A DNA stretch of 64,000 nt from Eubacteriales bacterium (GTDB taxonomy: Bacteria; Bacillota; Clostridia; Oscillospirales; CAG-382). The stretch covers positions 124,001 to 188,000 of the forward strand of contig JAQWDK010000003.1 of the NCBI GenBank assembly GCA_028705495.1, in the 5' to 3' direction. The notes below the pieces were generated by a model. The model searched no databases and was not told the origin of the DNA. It saw only the letters and a program-made list of their open reading frames with translations. Below are positions 17,148 to 26,064 of the stretch, in pieces. Every line of letters starts with the position of its first letter. Position 1 is the first letter of the stretch. Both the position numbers and the translations under genes were made by a program.

Positions 17148-17984
17148 ATGAAAAAAATAGTATCCTTTGTTCTCTCCCTCGCGCTCGTTCTCTCCCTTGG
17201 CGTATTCGCAACATTTGCAGCCGCCGACAGAGATGAGTACCTCGCAAAGTACGATGAATATGTTACATACTACGAAGGAACCTATGTTCCTTCCTACAAC
17301 AGCTATAACGAAGCTCTCGACGCTTTTTCCGCAAGAATTGATGCGGCAAAAGAGGAGCTTACCTTTGAGCAGTTTGAAGCGGTCTTAGCCTTTTTGAATG
17401 AGATTAAAGCCGAAAGATCAGCTTTCTACGGTGACCGCGAAACTCCCGGCACGAGCAGATACGAAGTACCCTTCTACCGTAACGCAATGTTTGCCGCTGC
17501 TGAAGATGAAGATTACGACCTTGCTCTGACCAACAGAGAAACGCTCTTAGCGCTTGTTACCGAAAGAGTCGAATTTTTAAGCGGTCTTGAAGAGCAGTTT
17601 GACGACTATGATTTAGAAGACGGAACTGTTCCCGAAGTTCCCGCAATCTCCGTTGATTTTAAAATCACCAATGACTACGGTTACGGCTCTCATGCGTTTG
17701 AGATTACTTTAACTAACAACTCCTCCGCTCCTGTTTCCGATTGGTTGCTCAACTTCACTTACACCGATGGAGATATTAATACCTTCTGGCTCGAAGGTTC
17801 ATCCATTGCATATCAAAAATCCGGTCAAAATTTTTCAATCTACCCCACCAACGAGCATCAAACCGTTTATACAATTTCAGCAGGCGAATCAATAATAATA
17901 CGCGGTAACGGTAATACGCTCGGAACTAGTATCACAAACGCAACCTTTAACGGTGAACCCATAACAATGACGTTCTCGAAATAA
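17148..17984 (+). CDS. Secreted protein with a C-terminal CBM2/CBM3-like domain
   Basis: 278 residues. A classical signal peptide (MKKIVSFVLSLALVLSLGVF, cleavage near TFAAA) is followed by a helical, Tyr- and Glu-rich region (about residues 28-155). The C-terminal beta-sandwich-like part, from about residue 165, contains ITLTNNSSAPVSDWLLNFTY and ISAGESIIIRGNG. The latter resembles carbohydrate-binding modules that bind cellulose or related glycans (conserved Trp and alternating strands). No catalytic domain or anchoring motif is seen, so an adhesin or matrix component is more likely than an enzyme. The c-di-GMP riboswitch upstream supports a role in attachment. It has its own promoter and terminator. 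Confidence 0.75.
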   Translation: MKKIVSFVLSLALVLSLGVFATFAAADRDEYLAKYDEYVTYYEGTYVPSYNSYNEALDAFSARIDAAKEELTFEQFEAVLAFLNEIKAERSAFYGDRETPGTSRYEVPFYRNAMFAAAEDEDYDLALTNRETLLALVTERVEFLSGLEEQFDDYDLEDGTVPEVPAISVDFKITNDYGYGSHAFEITLTNNSSAPVSDWLLNFTYTDGDINTFWLEGSSIAYQKSGQNFSIYPTNEHQTVYTISAGESIIIRGNGNTLGTSITNATFNGEPITMTFSK

Positions 17985-18088
17985 TCTAATCGACAGTCTC
18001 GCGAAATTTAATTTATAAAAGTTTTGATGTGTGCACGCTTCGGAATTGTCTTTTATATAATTTAAATTTCACACTATAACTCTCATAC

Positions 18089-18128
18089 AAGCCGAAAAGC
18101 CGAAAGGCTTTTTCGGCTTTTCTTTTTT
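18089..18128 (+). terminator. Intrinsic terminator after the CBM-like gene
   Basis: AAGCCGAAAAGCC and GGCTTTTTCGGCTT form a near-perfect stem closed by GAAA, followed by TTCTTTTTT. Just upstream (18002-18068) a loose inverted repeat, AAATTTAATTTATAAAAG with CTTTTATATAATTTAAATTT, is also present. Confidence 0.87.
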
Positions 18129-18167
18129 ATTTAGAAAGAGTAAGACCGGAGCTTTTGCTCCGGTCTT
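18121..18167 (-). terminator. Terminator hairpin for the solute-binding protein gene
   Basis: AAGACCGGAGC (18142-18152), TTTT, GCTCCGGTCTT (18157-18167) is a perfect 11-pair stem just past the stop of the leftward gene. The following bases on the minus strand (ACTCTTTCTAAATAAAAAAG) are only moderately T-rich. Confidence 0.65.
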
Positions 18168-18187
18168 GGATTGGATTTTATTTTGTT

Positions 18188-19759
18188 TTAGAGGCTGTTG
18201 TACTTTTCAACGATTGTGTTCATCGCTTCTTCTATAGCGCTTCTGTTCTCGTCGATTTTAGATGTTATATCTGTGCTCTTGGCTTCTACGAGCTGGCTGA
18301 TTATGCCTGCGATATTACCGAAGTTATAAATTCTACCTACATCGTAAATCGTGTTGGAGAATATGATATCGAGCATTTCAACTGTGTCGGGGTCCTGAGC
18401 TGCCTGCTTCTTAAGAACTGTGTCATAATAAGCGGGTGTGAGGTAGTTTTTGCCTTCAACTGCGTTTACTTCAATCATATAAGCAGAGAATTCAACATCC
18501 TCAGCTCCGGTTGTGATAGCGATACCGCTGACGGTCCCGTTATCTGCAACATAGGAGTAATATCCATCCTGCTCTTCGTTGATCTTGGGCATCGGAACTA
18601 TACCATAGTTTACTGAAAATCCTGATTTGAGCTTTTCAACGGCGGAGAATGCGCTTGTTCTAAAGAGTGCTCTATCTTCGCCGAATATCTGGAGTGACAT
18701 AGCCCACATCTCGTTGCCGGTAAGTCCGGTTTCCTGAGCGTGGATAACCCATGAGCGGTCGTTGAGCACTTCAAGAATCTTCTGGAGAGTTGCTTTCTGT
18801 GCTGCACCGTCAAGTGCGATTACGGGTTCTCTGTTGGAGTCGAGAGTTGCAAGGTGGTTTCCGGTAGAAACATATAAACCGATTGAGTCAGCATGAGCAG
18901 AAGAGAGGCCCCAGCTGTCTTTATACGTCATTACGCCGTCGCCATCGTTATCTCTTGAGTTATTCCTGCCCATTTCCATCATCTTGTCAATAGTCCATGT
19001 GCCGTCTCTGACAAGGTCGTAAGGAGAATCATAACCGCCGTTGGTAATAATATCTCTGTTAAAAGTGACTGCCATTGTACAAACCTTGTTAAGGAGGGTT
19101 ATATCACCTGCTGCAAAGAAAACTCTGTCTTGAATGGAGAGTTCGCTTATAGAGGACTGATCCCACCAAGGCATCGAGAAGTCGATTATCTTTGTGATGT
19201 CTACATCGTTTGCTCCGAAGGCAGTGTCAGCCATGTCGATGAGCTTACCTTCAGCTGCAAAACCTGCGAGAGTGATCATATAGGGCATAACAGCGTCGTA
19301 AGCAAAAGTTCCCGTTTGGATATCGGTGTTTATCAAGGTCGAAATACCGTTTGTTGCGTTGTTTTCAGCATATATCGGAACGTTTTCAACACCGTAACGC
19401 TCTTTGATATAGTCGTTCTTTCTACCTGCCGCGTCGTTGATAACGTCGCTCTGGAGTACATCTTCTTCAGAGAATGTAAATTCTCTCGAGGTGTATGTTC
19501 CATAAGAAGAACCGAGAACGAGAATCTTGAATTTTCTGTTTTCTCCCTTATACTTGTTGGGGTCAAGATTCGATACATATCTCTGACTTGCTTCATCCCA
19601 GCCGGGTTCGGAATTTCCTGATGTCGAAGTTGTGGAGGTTGTGTTGTCGGTCGATGTTGTACTTGTTGTGTCCTTTGTCTGGCATGACACAAGAAGAAGC
19701 GACAGTGCCAGCAACAAACAGATAATTGCCGAAGCTGTGCGTTTGCCGTTAATTTTCAT
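18188..19759 (-). CDS. Extracellular solute-binding lipoprotein (family 1-like), orphan
   Basis: 523 residues from the ATG at 19759, chosen because AAAGGG lies 8 bases upstream of it but only 2 from the ATG at 19765. A signal peptide with lipobox (LLLVSC) is followed by a Thr/Ser-rich linker (TSTTSTDNTTSTTSTSGNS). Then comes a binding-protein fold with typical segments such as NDRSWVIHAQETGLTG and YGIVPMPKINEEQDGYYSYV. The last kind of segment (VPMPKxNEEQ) is common in clostridial sugar-binding proteins. No permease or ATPase gene is adjacent, so it either works with a transporter elsewhere or has another role. A similar orphan lies at 38371. Confidence 0.85.
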   Translation of the reverse strand: MKINGKRTASAIICLLLALSLLLVSCQTKDTTSTTSTDNTTSTTSTSGNSEPGWDEASQRYVSNLDPNKYKGENRKFKILVLGSSYGTYTSREFTFSEEDVLQSDVINDAAGRKNDYIKERYGVENVPIYAENNATNGISTLINTDIQTGTFAYDAVMPYMITLAGFAAEGKLIDMADTAFGANDVDITKIIDFSMPWWDQSSISELSIQDRVFFAAGDITLLNKVCTMAVTFNRDIITNGGYDSPYDLVRDGTWTIDKMMEMGRNNSRDNDGDGVMTYKDSWGLSSAHADSIGLYVSTGNHLATLDSNREPVIALDGAAQKATLQKILEVLNDRSWVIHAQETGLTGNEMWAMSLQIFGEDRALFRTSAFSAVEKLKSGFSVNYGIVPMPKINEEQDGYYSYVADNGTVSGIAITTGAEDVEFSAYMIEVNAVEGKNYLTPAYYDTVLKKQAAQDPDTVEMLDIIFSNTIYDVGRIYNFGNIAGIISQLVEAKSTDITSKIDENRSAIEEAMNTIVEKYNSL

Positions 19760-19866
19760 AACCATATCCCTTTCATATAAAAAATGTTTTATTCAATCAT
19801 CGATCTCTGTTAAATAGCGCGGAAAGATGAATTGTGTTTTATGAGTCTTCGTGGAAATACGCATTA

Positions 19867-19908
19867 ATTCTACCATAGAAACTGCTTTTTTGTCAACACA
19901 TATGTGTT
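19867..19908 (-). promoter_or_regulatory. Promoter of the solute-binding protein gene with an adjacent palindrome
   Basis: On the minus strand TTGACA (complement of 19891-19896), 18 bases, TAGAAT (complement of 19867-19872). A perfect 14-base palindrome AACACATATGTGTT (19895-19908) overlaps the -35 edge, a place where a regulator could bind. Confidence 0.68.
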
Positions 19909-19963
19909 AAATCTACATTTATTTTACCACGAGTTAAAAATCTTTGGATGATTTTATAGAACG

Positions 19964-21820
19964 CTATGTCCTGTTAAACAGCTTTTCAATCGACTTTTTG
20001 TCGGCGGTATAAATTATAGGTCTACCGTGAGGACAGAATCTTATAGCAGTGTCGTTCAAAACATTTTGCACAATCCAGTCAAGCTGTGTGCCGTCGAGCA
20101 TTTTACCCGCTTTTATCGCCGCTTTACAAGCGACGGAGTACAGTGCGCTGTCCGCTCTCACATCAATCGGTATCTGCATTCCCTTTGAAACCTCGCTGAC
20201 AAAACAACCGATTAACGAATGTAAATCGCCGCCGGACTGCATCAGAAGGGCAGGTATGCCGTCAAGGAACAGCGCGCCATCCCTCTCCTTTATCACAAAC
20301 CCATAACTCTCAAGATATGTTTTGCTTTCGATAAGAAGTTCAATTTCCATCGGCGAAAAATCAAGTTTTAACGGTTCAAGCAGCAGTTGTGTATGCTTTT
20401 TGTTTGATTTTCTTAGCTTTTCGTAAATTATCCTCTCGTGCGCTGCATGTTTATCTATGAGTGAAACGCTTTCACCGACTTCTACGACTGCATATGTGGC
20501 AAATAACTCGCCTACAATCCTGTAAGTCGGTGCTTCCACAAGAGATTCGGGTGCGAACTCGTCCGTCTTTGCCTCATCAAAATCAGCGGTTTCCGCTTTA
20601 TTATATGTAGTTATCTCTACTTTAAAAGCCTCATCGGTAGAATTGTTTACATTTGGGGCAAAATTCGGCATCGTTTCGAGTACCGCTTTTTCTGTCAGCT
20701 TTGAAAAATCATAAAGCGGTTTATATTCCTGCGTCGAGGCTTTGGCTTCTTCAGCCTTTATTTCGGGAGTAAAATTCCAAGGCTGAGTTTCAAGCGGTGA
20801 ACGAGGTTTTTCCTCAGGCTCTGCTTTTTTGAATCCGCCTTCAAGTACACTTCTTACACCGTAGTAAACGGTATCGAAAACATTTTTTTCGTTTGAAAAC
20901 CTGACTTCTAATTTAGACGGGTGCACATTTACATCAACGCTGGAAAGTGAGGTTTCAAGAAACAGCACAGCGGCAGGGAAACGGCCTGACGGGATGTAGG
21001 ATTTATAAGCTTCCTCAAGTGCGGCGGTCATTGTTCTTGAGCGTATGTATCTGTTGTTAATAAAAAAGCTCTGAGAGCTCCTTGTTCCTTTCGCCGCATC
21101 CGGGCGAGAGATATAGCCGCGCAAAGTCATGCCCTCAAGCTCATAGCTGACGCTCTCAAGCCCTGCGGCAAAAGCACGCCCTGCGACTCCGTAAATCGCT
21201 GACAGGAGTTTTCCGTCACCCGGTGTTGTGAACTTTGTTTCACCGTCAGAAATTAGCCTAAAAGCGATTTCAGGATGCGACATCGCAAGCTTTTCCGTAA
21301 GTGCTGCGACCGCCATCGCTTCTGTCGCATCTCTTTTCATAAACTTGCGGCGGGCAGGAACGTTGTAAAACAAATCCCGAACTATAATTGTCGTTCCGTC
21401 GGGACAGCCAGTTTCTTTGATTACAACACCGTATTCGTCGTTGACCTCAAGCATGGAGCCTGTTTTTGCGGTTGGCTGTTTGCTGATAATCGTCATTCTC
21501 GCAACGGAGCTGACAGCTGCAAGCGCTTCGCCTCTGAAACCGAGGGTGCCAATTGCTTCAAGGTCAGAGCCGGTTTTTATCTTGCTTGTTGCGTGACGCA
21601 AGATCGTTTTCGGTATATCGTCCTCGCTGATGCCTTTGCCGTCGTCGCTGACACGGATATAGGAATTTCCGCCATGCTTAATCTCGACGGTTATGTTCTT
21701 AGCCGCCGCATCTATGCTGTTTTCGCAAAGCTCCTTGACAACGGACGCAGCCCTCTCAACCACCTCTCCGGCGGCGATAAGGTTTGCAGTCTGAAGATCA
21801 AGTAAATTTATTATGCCCAT
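19964..21820 (-). CDS. mutL: DNA mismatch repair protein MutL
   Basis: MutL couples mismatch recognition by MutS to strand removal. 618 residues from the ATG at 21820; an upstream in-frame start at 21868 lies inside the preceding gene and is not credible. The GHKL ATPase motifs are all present in the N-terminus: ELCENSIDAA, DDGKGI, GFRGEAL and NVPARRKF. The C-terminal region has the endonuclease signature QSxDKHAAHERIIYE as SLIDKHAAHERIIYE and the late CPHGRPI, as expected in bacteria lacking MutH. It starts 4 bases after the DUF2809 gene, so mutS-DUF2809-mutL is one unit. Confidence 0.97.
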   Translation of the reverse strand: MGIINLLDLQTANLIAAGEVVERAASVVKELCENSIDAAAKNITVEIKHGGNSYIRVSDDGKGISEDDIPKTILRHATSKIKTGSDLEAIGTLGFRGEALAAVSSVARMTIISKQPTAKTGSMLEVNDEYGVVIKETGCPDGTTIIVRDLFYNVPARRKFMKRDATEAMAVAALTEKLAMSHPEIAFRLISDGETKFTTPGDGKLLSAIYGVAGRAFAAGLESVSYELEGMTLRGYISRPDAAKGTRSSQSFFINNRYIRSRTMTAALEEAYKSYIPSGRFPAAVLFLETSLSSVDVNVHPSKLEVRFSNEKNVFDTVYYGVRSVLEGGFKKAEPEEKPRSPLETQPWNFTPEIKAEEAKASTQEYKPLYDFSKLTEKAVLETMPNFAPNVNNSTDEAFKVEITTYNKAETADFDEAKTDEFAPESLVEAPTYRIVGELFATYAVVEVGESVSLIDKHAAHERIIYEKLRKSNKKHTQLLLEPLKLDFSPMEIELLIESKTYLESYGFVIKERDGALFLDGIPALLMQSGGDLHSLIGCFVSEVSKGMQIPIDVRADSALYSVACKAAIKAGKMLDGTQLDWIVQNVLNDTAIRFCPHGRPIIYTADKKSIEKLFNRT

Positions 21821-21824
21821 AATT

Positions 21825-22220
21825 TTACCGTTTTCTTTTACCTTTTGCCACTTTGAATAGTTCGGCAATACCTAACACAGCGCATCCAATACCGTAGCTG
21901 AGGATATCATACCACGAAAAGGATGTGCCGAGAATCGTTCTAATAATCTTGTTGTCAGCAAAACCCAAAAGCGTCGCATAATCGTATTTCTGCGCAAATT
22001 CTATCCCGCAAGCAAACAATAATATAAAAAGCGGAAGGAGCATTATGCCGTCGGGGAAGAAAATTCTAATAAGGCAGTAGAGGAGTATCACCACAAGCAC
22101 ATCTCCGCCGTATGGACGGATTATGCTGTCTCTCACATACATTCCGATGTAGATTTCCACTCCCAAGAGTATGACAAAAAGCGCAAAGTAAATTAGCCTT
22201 CTTTTAGTCTTTGCTTCCAT
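21825..22220 (-). CDS. DUF2809 family small membrane protein
   Basis: 131 residues with four hydrophobic segments and the family's layout (R-L-I-Y-F-A at the start, YGGDVLVVILLYCLIRIFFP near the middle, and a basic end GKRKR). Its biochemical role is unknown. It lies between mutS (2-base gap) and mutL (4-base gap), so it is translated from the same message, but that position alone does not imply a repair function. Confidence 0.75.
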   Translation of the reverse strand: MEAKTKRRLIYFALFVILLGVEIYIGMYVRDSIIRPYGGDVLVVILLYCLIRIFFPDGIMLLPLFILLFACGIEFAQKYDYATLLGFADNKIIRTILGTSFSWYDILSYGIGCAVLGIAELFKVAKGKRKR

Positions 22221-22222
22221 TA

Positions 22223-24796
22223 CTATTGTCCTATTTCTTTCTTAAGTTCATATAAAAACGCAAGCGCTTCAAACGGTGTCAAGGTGTTAATGTCCAGCGA
22301 CCTTAGCTTTTCCGCTGCGTTTTTGAGTCTTAAATCTTCAAGTAAAAAGCTGTCTTCTTGCGTTTGAGATATGTTTTTTGAAACTGGCATATCTGTTTTT
22401 CCGTGGGAGCTTAGTATCTCTTTAGCTCGCTTAACGACCTGCTTAGGAACGCCTGCAAGTGCGGCAACTTCGATACCATAGCTCTCGTCCGCGCCGCCTT
22501 TTACAATCTTGCGAAGGAACACAATCTCCTCACCGCGCTTCTTTGCAGCGATGCTGTAGTTGACAACACCGGGGAGCTCATCCTCAAGAACTGTAAGCTC
22601 ATGGTAGTGCGTAGCAAACAGGGTTTTAGCGCCAATCTTCTTGACGGTGTATTCGATAACCGCCCGGGCGATACTCATTCCGTCATAAGTTGCGGTTCCC
22701 CTGCCGATTTCGTCGTATATTATAAGGCTTCTGTTTGTCGCGCCTGCAAGTATTGCTGCGACTTCAACCATCTCAACCATAAATGTAGATTGACCGCTTG
22801 CAAGGTCGTCCGATGCGCCTACTCTTGTATAAATCCTGTCGACAACGCCAATTCTCGCTTCTTTGGCAGGGACAAAAGAGCCGATTTGCGCCATAATCGT
22901 AATAACGGCAACCTGTCTCATATAGGTAGACTTGCCAGCCATATTCGGGCCGGTTATGAGCATTAACATATTGTTTTTGCAGTCAAGAAATGCATCATTA
23001 GGCACAAAATAGAAGTCTCCCGCGCTTTTTTCAACAACAGGGTGTCTTCCGTCTTTGATACTCATAATGTCGGAATAGTCTACCTCCGGGCGAACATAGC
23101 TGTTTCTGACAGCAACTGCCGCAAGGTTTGTGTAAACATCCAGTGTAGCAAGTGCGGATGCAGTGCTCTGCAGCCCTGTGAGGTTGTCGAGAACTTCCTC
23201 ACGAAGAGAAGCGAATATCTGCCCTTCAAGCTCCTTGCGCTTCTCGGATGCGGTAAGCACTTCATTTTCAAGGGTTTTCAGCTCCGGTATAACGTACCGC
23301 TCACCGTTTACAAGCGTCTGCCGTCTTATGTAATGCTCAGGTGCCTGATCGGCACTGCCTTTTGATATCTCTATATAATAACCGAAAACACGGTTAAAGC
23401 CGACTTTAAGCGTCCTTATACCTGTTGCCGCGCGCTCCCTCTCCTCAAATTCCTTTAGCAGTGTAACGCTGTTTTCCGCAACATCGATAAGCCTATCAAG
23501 TTCCGGACTTACGCCTTTGTTTATCATACCGCCTTCGCGAATAGAAAAGGGCGGGTTGTCTACAATCGTTCTTTCAATCTTTTCAGAAAGCTCATCAAAG
23601 CTGTCCAGTGCATCATAAAGAGTTTTCAGCCCCTGCTTTGAAAAGCCTTCAAGCTGGGATTTTATATACGGTATTTTCGACAGCGTAAGCCCGAGTGACT
23701 TAATATCCCTTGCGCTACCCGTTCCATAAACAAGGCGGGTCAGCAGTCTTTCGATATCCGTCACCTGTTTGAGCTCATCGATTATATTTTCTCTTTTTAT
23801 AGTGCTTTCAACAAGCGCTTCCACAGCATCCTGGCGCAGTGTGATCTGTTTGCAGTTGACAAGCGGCCTCTCAATCCATTTTCTAAGCAGTCTTGCTCCT
23901 GCGGCGGTCTTTGTGCGGTCAAGCACACCTAAAAGGCTGTCCTTTTTCTCTTTGTTCCTCATACTCTCCGTCAGCTCAAGACTGCGGCGGGTGAACATAT
24001 CGAGCTTGAGTGCGGCAGAACCGGTGTAAAACTCAATCTTTTTTATGTAATTTGTATCAATTTTCTGAGTGTCCTCCACAAATCTAAGGAGTGCTCCAAC
24101 TGCGACAACGGCGGGGCTATTTTCGTCCGCATCGTATTTTTTTACAAAATCTGCGCCGAGTTGCTTTTTGACTGCAGAGATGTTTTCGGTATTATCAAAG
24201 TACTCGCCGCCTTTTGTTATAAGGCTGCCGAGTTTGTCCCTAATAAAATCGGTGACAGCACCGGGAACTGAGCTTTGGCAGAGTGTCTCACTCGGTGAAT
24301 AAGCTGAAAGCTCGGAATAAAGCTCAGCATACTCGTTTTTCTCAAGCTCCCTCGCATAAATCTCACCTGTGGAAATATCAGCAAAAGCCACGCCGAATGC
24401 CGATTCTCCGGCATAAAGCGCAGCGAGATAGTTGTTTTTGTCCTCTGAAAGACAGCTGTTTTCAGTAACCGTGCCCGGGGAAATAATTCTTACTACATCA
24501 CGCTTGACGATACCTTTTGCAGCTGCAGGGTCCTCAAGCTGTTCGCATACGGCGATACGGTAACCCTTAGCGATAAGCTTCGCGATATAGCCCTCAACCG
24601 CATGATAGGGAACGCCGCACATCGGCGCTCTTTCTTCCTCGCCGCAGTCCCTGCCCGTCAGCACCAGGTCAAGCTCGCGGGATGCAGTTTTCGCATCCTC
24701 AAAGAAAAGCTCATAAAAATCCCCTAATCTGTAGAACAGAAGGCAGTCCTTGTTTCGCTCTTTGATTTCAAGATACTGCTGCATCATCGGCGTCAT
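22223..24796 (-). CDS. mutS: DNA mismatch recognition protein MutS
   Basis: 857 residues, full length for the MutS1 family. It begins MTPMMQQYLEIK, and the mismatch-contacting Phe-x-Glu motif is visible as FYELFFEDA near residue 26. The ATPase domain has Walker A GPNMAGKSTYMRQ, Walker B LIIYDEIGRGTATYDG and FATHYHEL. A strong ribosome site (GGAGG) lies 6 bases upstream. In many Firmicutes miaB and ylbF precede mutS; here those two genes lie 28 kb away beside recF. Confidence 0.98.
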   Translation of the reverse strand: MTPMMQQYLEIKERNKDCLLFYRLGDFYELFFEDAKTASRELDLVLTGRDCGEEERAPMCGVPYHAVEGYIAKLIAKGYRIAVCEQLEDPAAAKGIVKRDVVRIISPGTVTENSCLSEDKNNYLAALYAGESAFGVAFADISTGEIYARELEKNEYAELYSELSAYSPSETLCQSSVPGAVTDFIRDKLGSLITKGGEYFDNTENISAVKKQLGADFVKKYDADENSPAVVAVGALLRFVEDTQKIDTNYIKKIEFYTGSAALKLDMFTRRSLELTESMRNKEKKDSLLGVLDRTKTAAGARLLRKWIERPLVNCKQITLRQDAVEALVESTIKRENIIDELKQVTDIERLLTRLVYGTGSARDIKSLGLTLSKIPYIKSQLEGFSKQGLKTLYDALDSFDELSEKIERTIVDNPPFSIREGGMINKGVSPELDRLIDVAENSVTLLKEFEERERAATGIRTLKVGFNRVFGYYIEISKGSADQAPEHYIRRQTLVNGERYVIPELKTLENEVLTASEKRKELEGQIFASLREEVLDNLTGLQSTASALATLDVYTNLAAVAVRNSYVRPEVDYSDIMSIKDGRHPVVEKSAGDFYFVPNDAFLDCKNNMLMLITGPNMAGKSTYMRQVAVITIMAQIGSFVPAKEARIGVVDRIYTRVGASDDLASGQSTFMVEMVEVAAILAGATNRSLIIYDEIGRGTATYDGMSIARAVIEYTVKKIGAKTLFATHYHELTVLEDELPGVVNYSIAAKKRGEEIVFLRKIVKGGADESYGIEVAALAGVPKQVVKRAKEILSSHGKTDMPVSKNISQTQEDSFLLEDLRLKNAAEKLRSLDINTLTPFEALAFLYELKKEIGQ

Positions 24797-24817
24797 CTAT
24801 AACCTCCAGGTAAAAAC

Positions 24818-24866
24818 AGTGAATAGTGAAGTCGCTGCTCTAACGAGCAGCTAGTGAATAGTGAAG
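24818..24866. repeat. Short direct repeat around a hairpin between tgt and mutS
   Basis: AGTGAATAGTGAAG occurs at 24818-24831 and the same AGTGAATAGTGAAG at 24853-24866. Between them GCTGCTC and GAGCAGC form a hairpin (24834-24851). A fragment of the same word, TATTCACTATTA, appears at about 60190 after mnmG. It looks like a small dispersed intergenic repeat; no function is evident. Confidence 0.55.
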
Positions 24867-24903
24867 AGTTGCGGAAAGAATTTTCTGACGAAAATTCAAT
24901 TAT

Positions 24904-26040
24904 TTATATTCTTCTTGTAAGTAGGTCTAATTGTACTTTATAGTATTCTTCGAATCTGTCTTCATCAAGTGCTGCTCTGATTTCTTCCATTAAATTGTTG
25001 TAGAACCAGAGGTTGTGCATAACGCAAAGCTTCATCGCTGCAAGCTCGCCCGCCTTCAAAAGGTGTCTCAGATACGCTCTCGAAAAGTCTTTACATGCCG
25101 GACAACCGCATTCAGGGTCAATCGGCAGCGGGTCTTCCATGAATTTATTGTTCATCAAATTCATTCTTCCGCGTTTTGTGAAAAGGTGGCCGTGTCTTGC
25201 GTTTCTTGAGGGAAGTACACAGTCGAAGAAGTCAACGCCCCTTGCGACCGCTTCTAGTATATTCTCGGGTTTGCCAACACCCATCAGATAGCGCGGTTTT
25301 TCTTTTGGCATAAAGGGTTCCACCGCATCTATAATGCGGTACATGTCATCTGCATCCTCACCGACAGCAAGTCCGCCAATCGCATAGCCGTCAAGGTCAA
25401 GCTCCCTGATCTCGCACATATGCCTGATTCTCAGGTCCTCATAAACACCGCCCTGGTTGATACCGAAAAGCAGCTGATCCGGGTTCACCGCATCGGGTTT
25501 TGCGTTCTGTCTTGCCATTTCATCTTTGCATCTAATGAGCCAGCGGAAGGTACGGTCACAGCTTTTATCAACATACTCATAAGGGGAAGGGTTAGCAACG
25601 CATTCATCGAACGCCATCGCAATCGTTGAACCGAGATTCGCTTGGATTTGTATACTTGACTCGGGCGACATAAAAATCTTCGCACCGTCAACATGGGATG
25701 AAAAGGCAACTCCCTCTTCGGTTATCTTCCTGAGTGCGGCGAGTGAAAACACTTGAAATCCGCCGCTGTCAGTCAAAAGCGGTCCGTCCCACCTGATAAA
25801 GCGGCGCAGTCCGCCCTGCCTTTTTATCAGCTCATCTCCTGGGCGGATATGAAGGTGGTAGGTGTTAGACAGCTCAACTTGGCATTTAAGCTCCTTCAAG
25901 TCAATCGCTGTTACACCACCCTTAATCGCACCCTGTGTGCCCACATTCATAAAAACCGGGGTCTCTATAGTGCCGTGTACGGTTTCAAGTCTCCCTCTTC
26001 TTGCTCTTTTTTCCTCTTTGAGTAATGTAAAACCGCTCAT
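24904..26040 (-). CDS. tgt: Queuine tRNA-ribosyltransferase (tRNA-guanine transglycosylase)
   Basis: It exchanges G34 for preQ1 in tRNAs with GUN anticodons, the first RNA step of queuosine synthesis. 378 residues; the ATG at 26040 has GGAG 8 bases upstream, while the in-frame TTG at 26046 is too close to it. Active-site blocks LTDSGGFQVFSL and DCVLPSRNARHG are intact, as is the zinc site (CGCPAC followed by a His-containing helix YLRHLLKAGE). It sits between dnaN and mutS rather than beside queA. Confidence 0.97.
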   Translation of the reverse strand: MSGFTLLKEEKRARRGRLETVHGTIETPVFMNVGTQGAIKGGVTAIDLKELKCQVELSNTYHLHIRPGDELIKRQGGLRRFIRWDGPLLTDSGGFQVFSLAALRKITEEGVAFSSHVDGAKIFMSPESSIQIQANLGSTIAMAFDECVANPSPYEYVDKSCDRTFRWLIRCKDEMARQNAKPDAVNPDQLLFGINQGGVYEDLRIRHMCEIRELDLDGYAIGGLAVGEDADDMYRIIDAVEPFMPKEKPRYLMGVGKPENILEAVARGVDFFDCVLPSRNARHGHLFTKRGRMNLMNNKFMEDPLPIDPECGCPACKDFSRAYLRHLLKAGELAAMKLCVMHNLWFYNNLMEEIRAALDEDRFEEYYKVQLDLLTRRI

Positions 26041-26064
26041 CGGCAAATCTCCAAATTTTAGTTT

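Noticed and set aside
18155-18616. Plus-strand open frame of 153 codons opposite the solute-binding protein gene
   Set aside because: Antisense to a well-supported gene, Cys- and Val-rich nonsense composition, no start signal.
21821-21868. Upstream start for mutL adding 16 residues
   Set aside because: It would overlap the DUF2809 gene, and MutL proteins begin at the MGIINLLD position; the ATG at 21820 fits.
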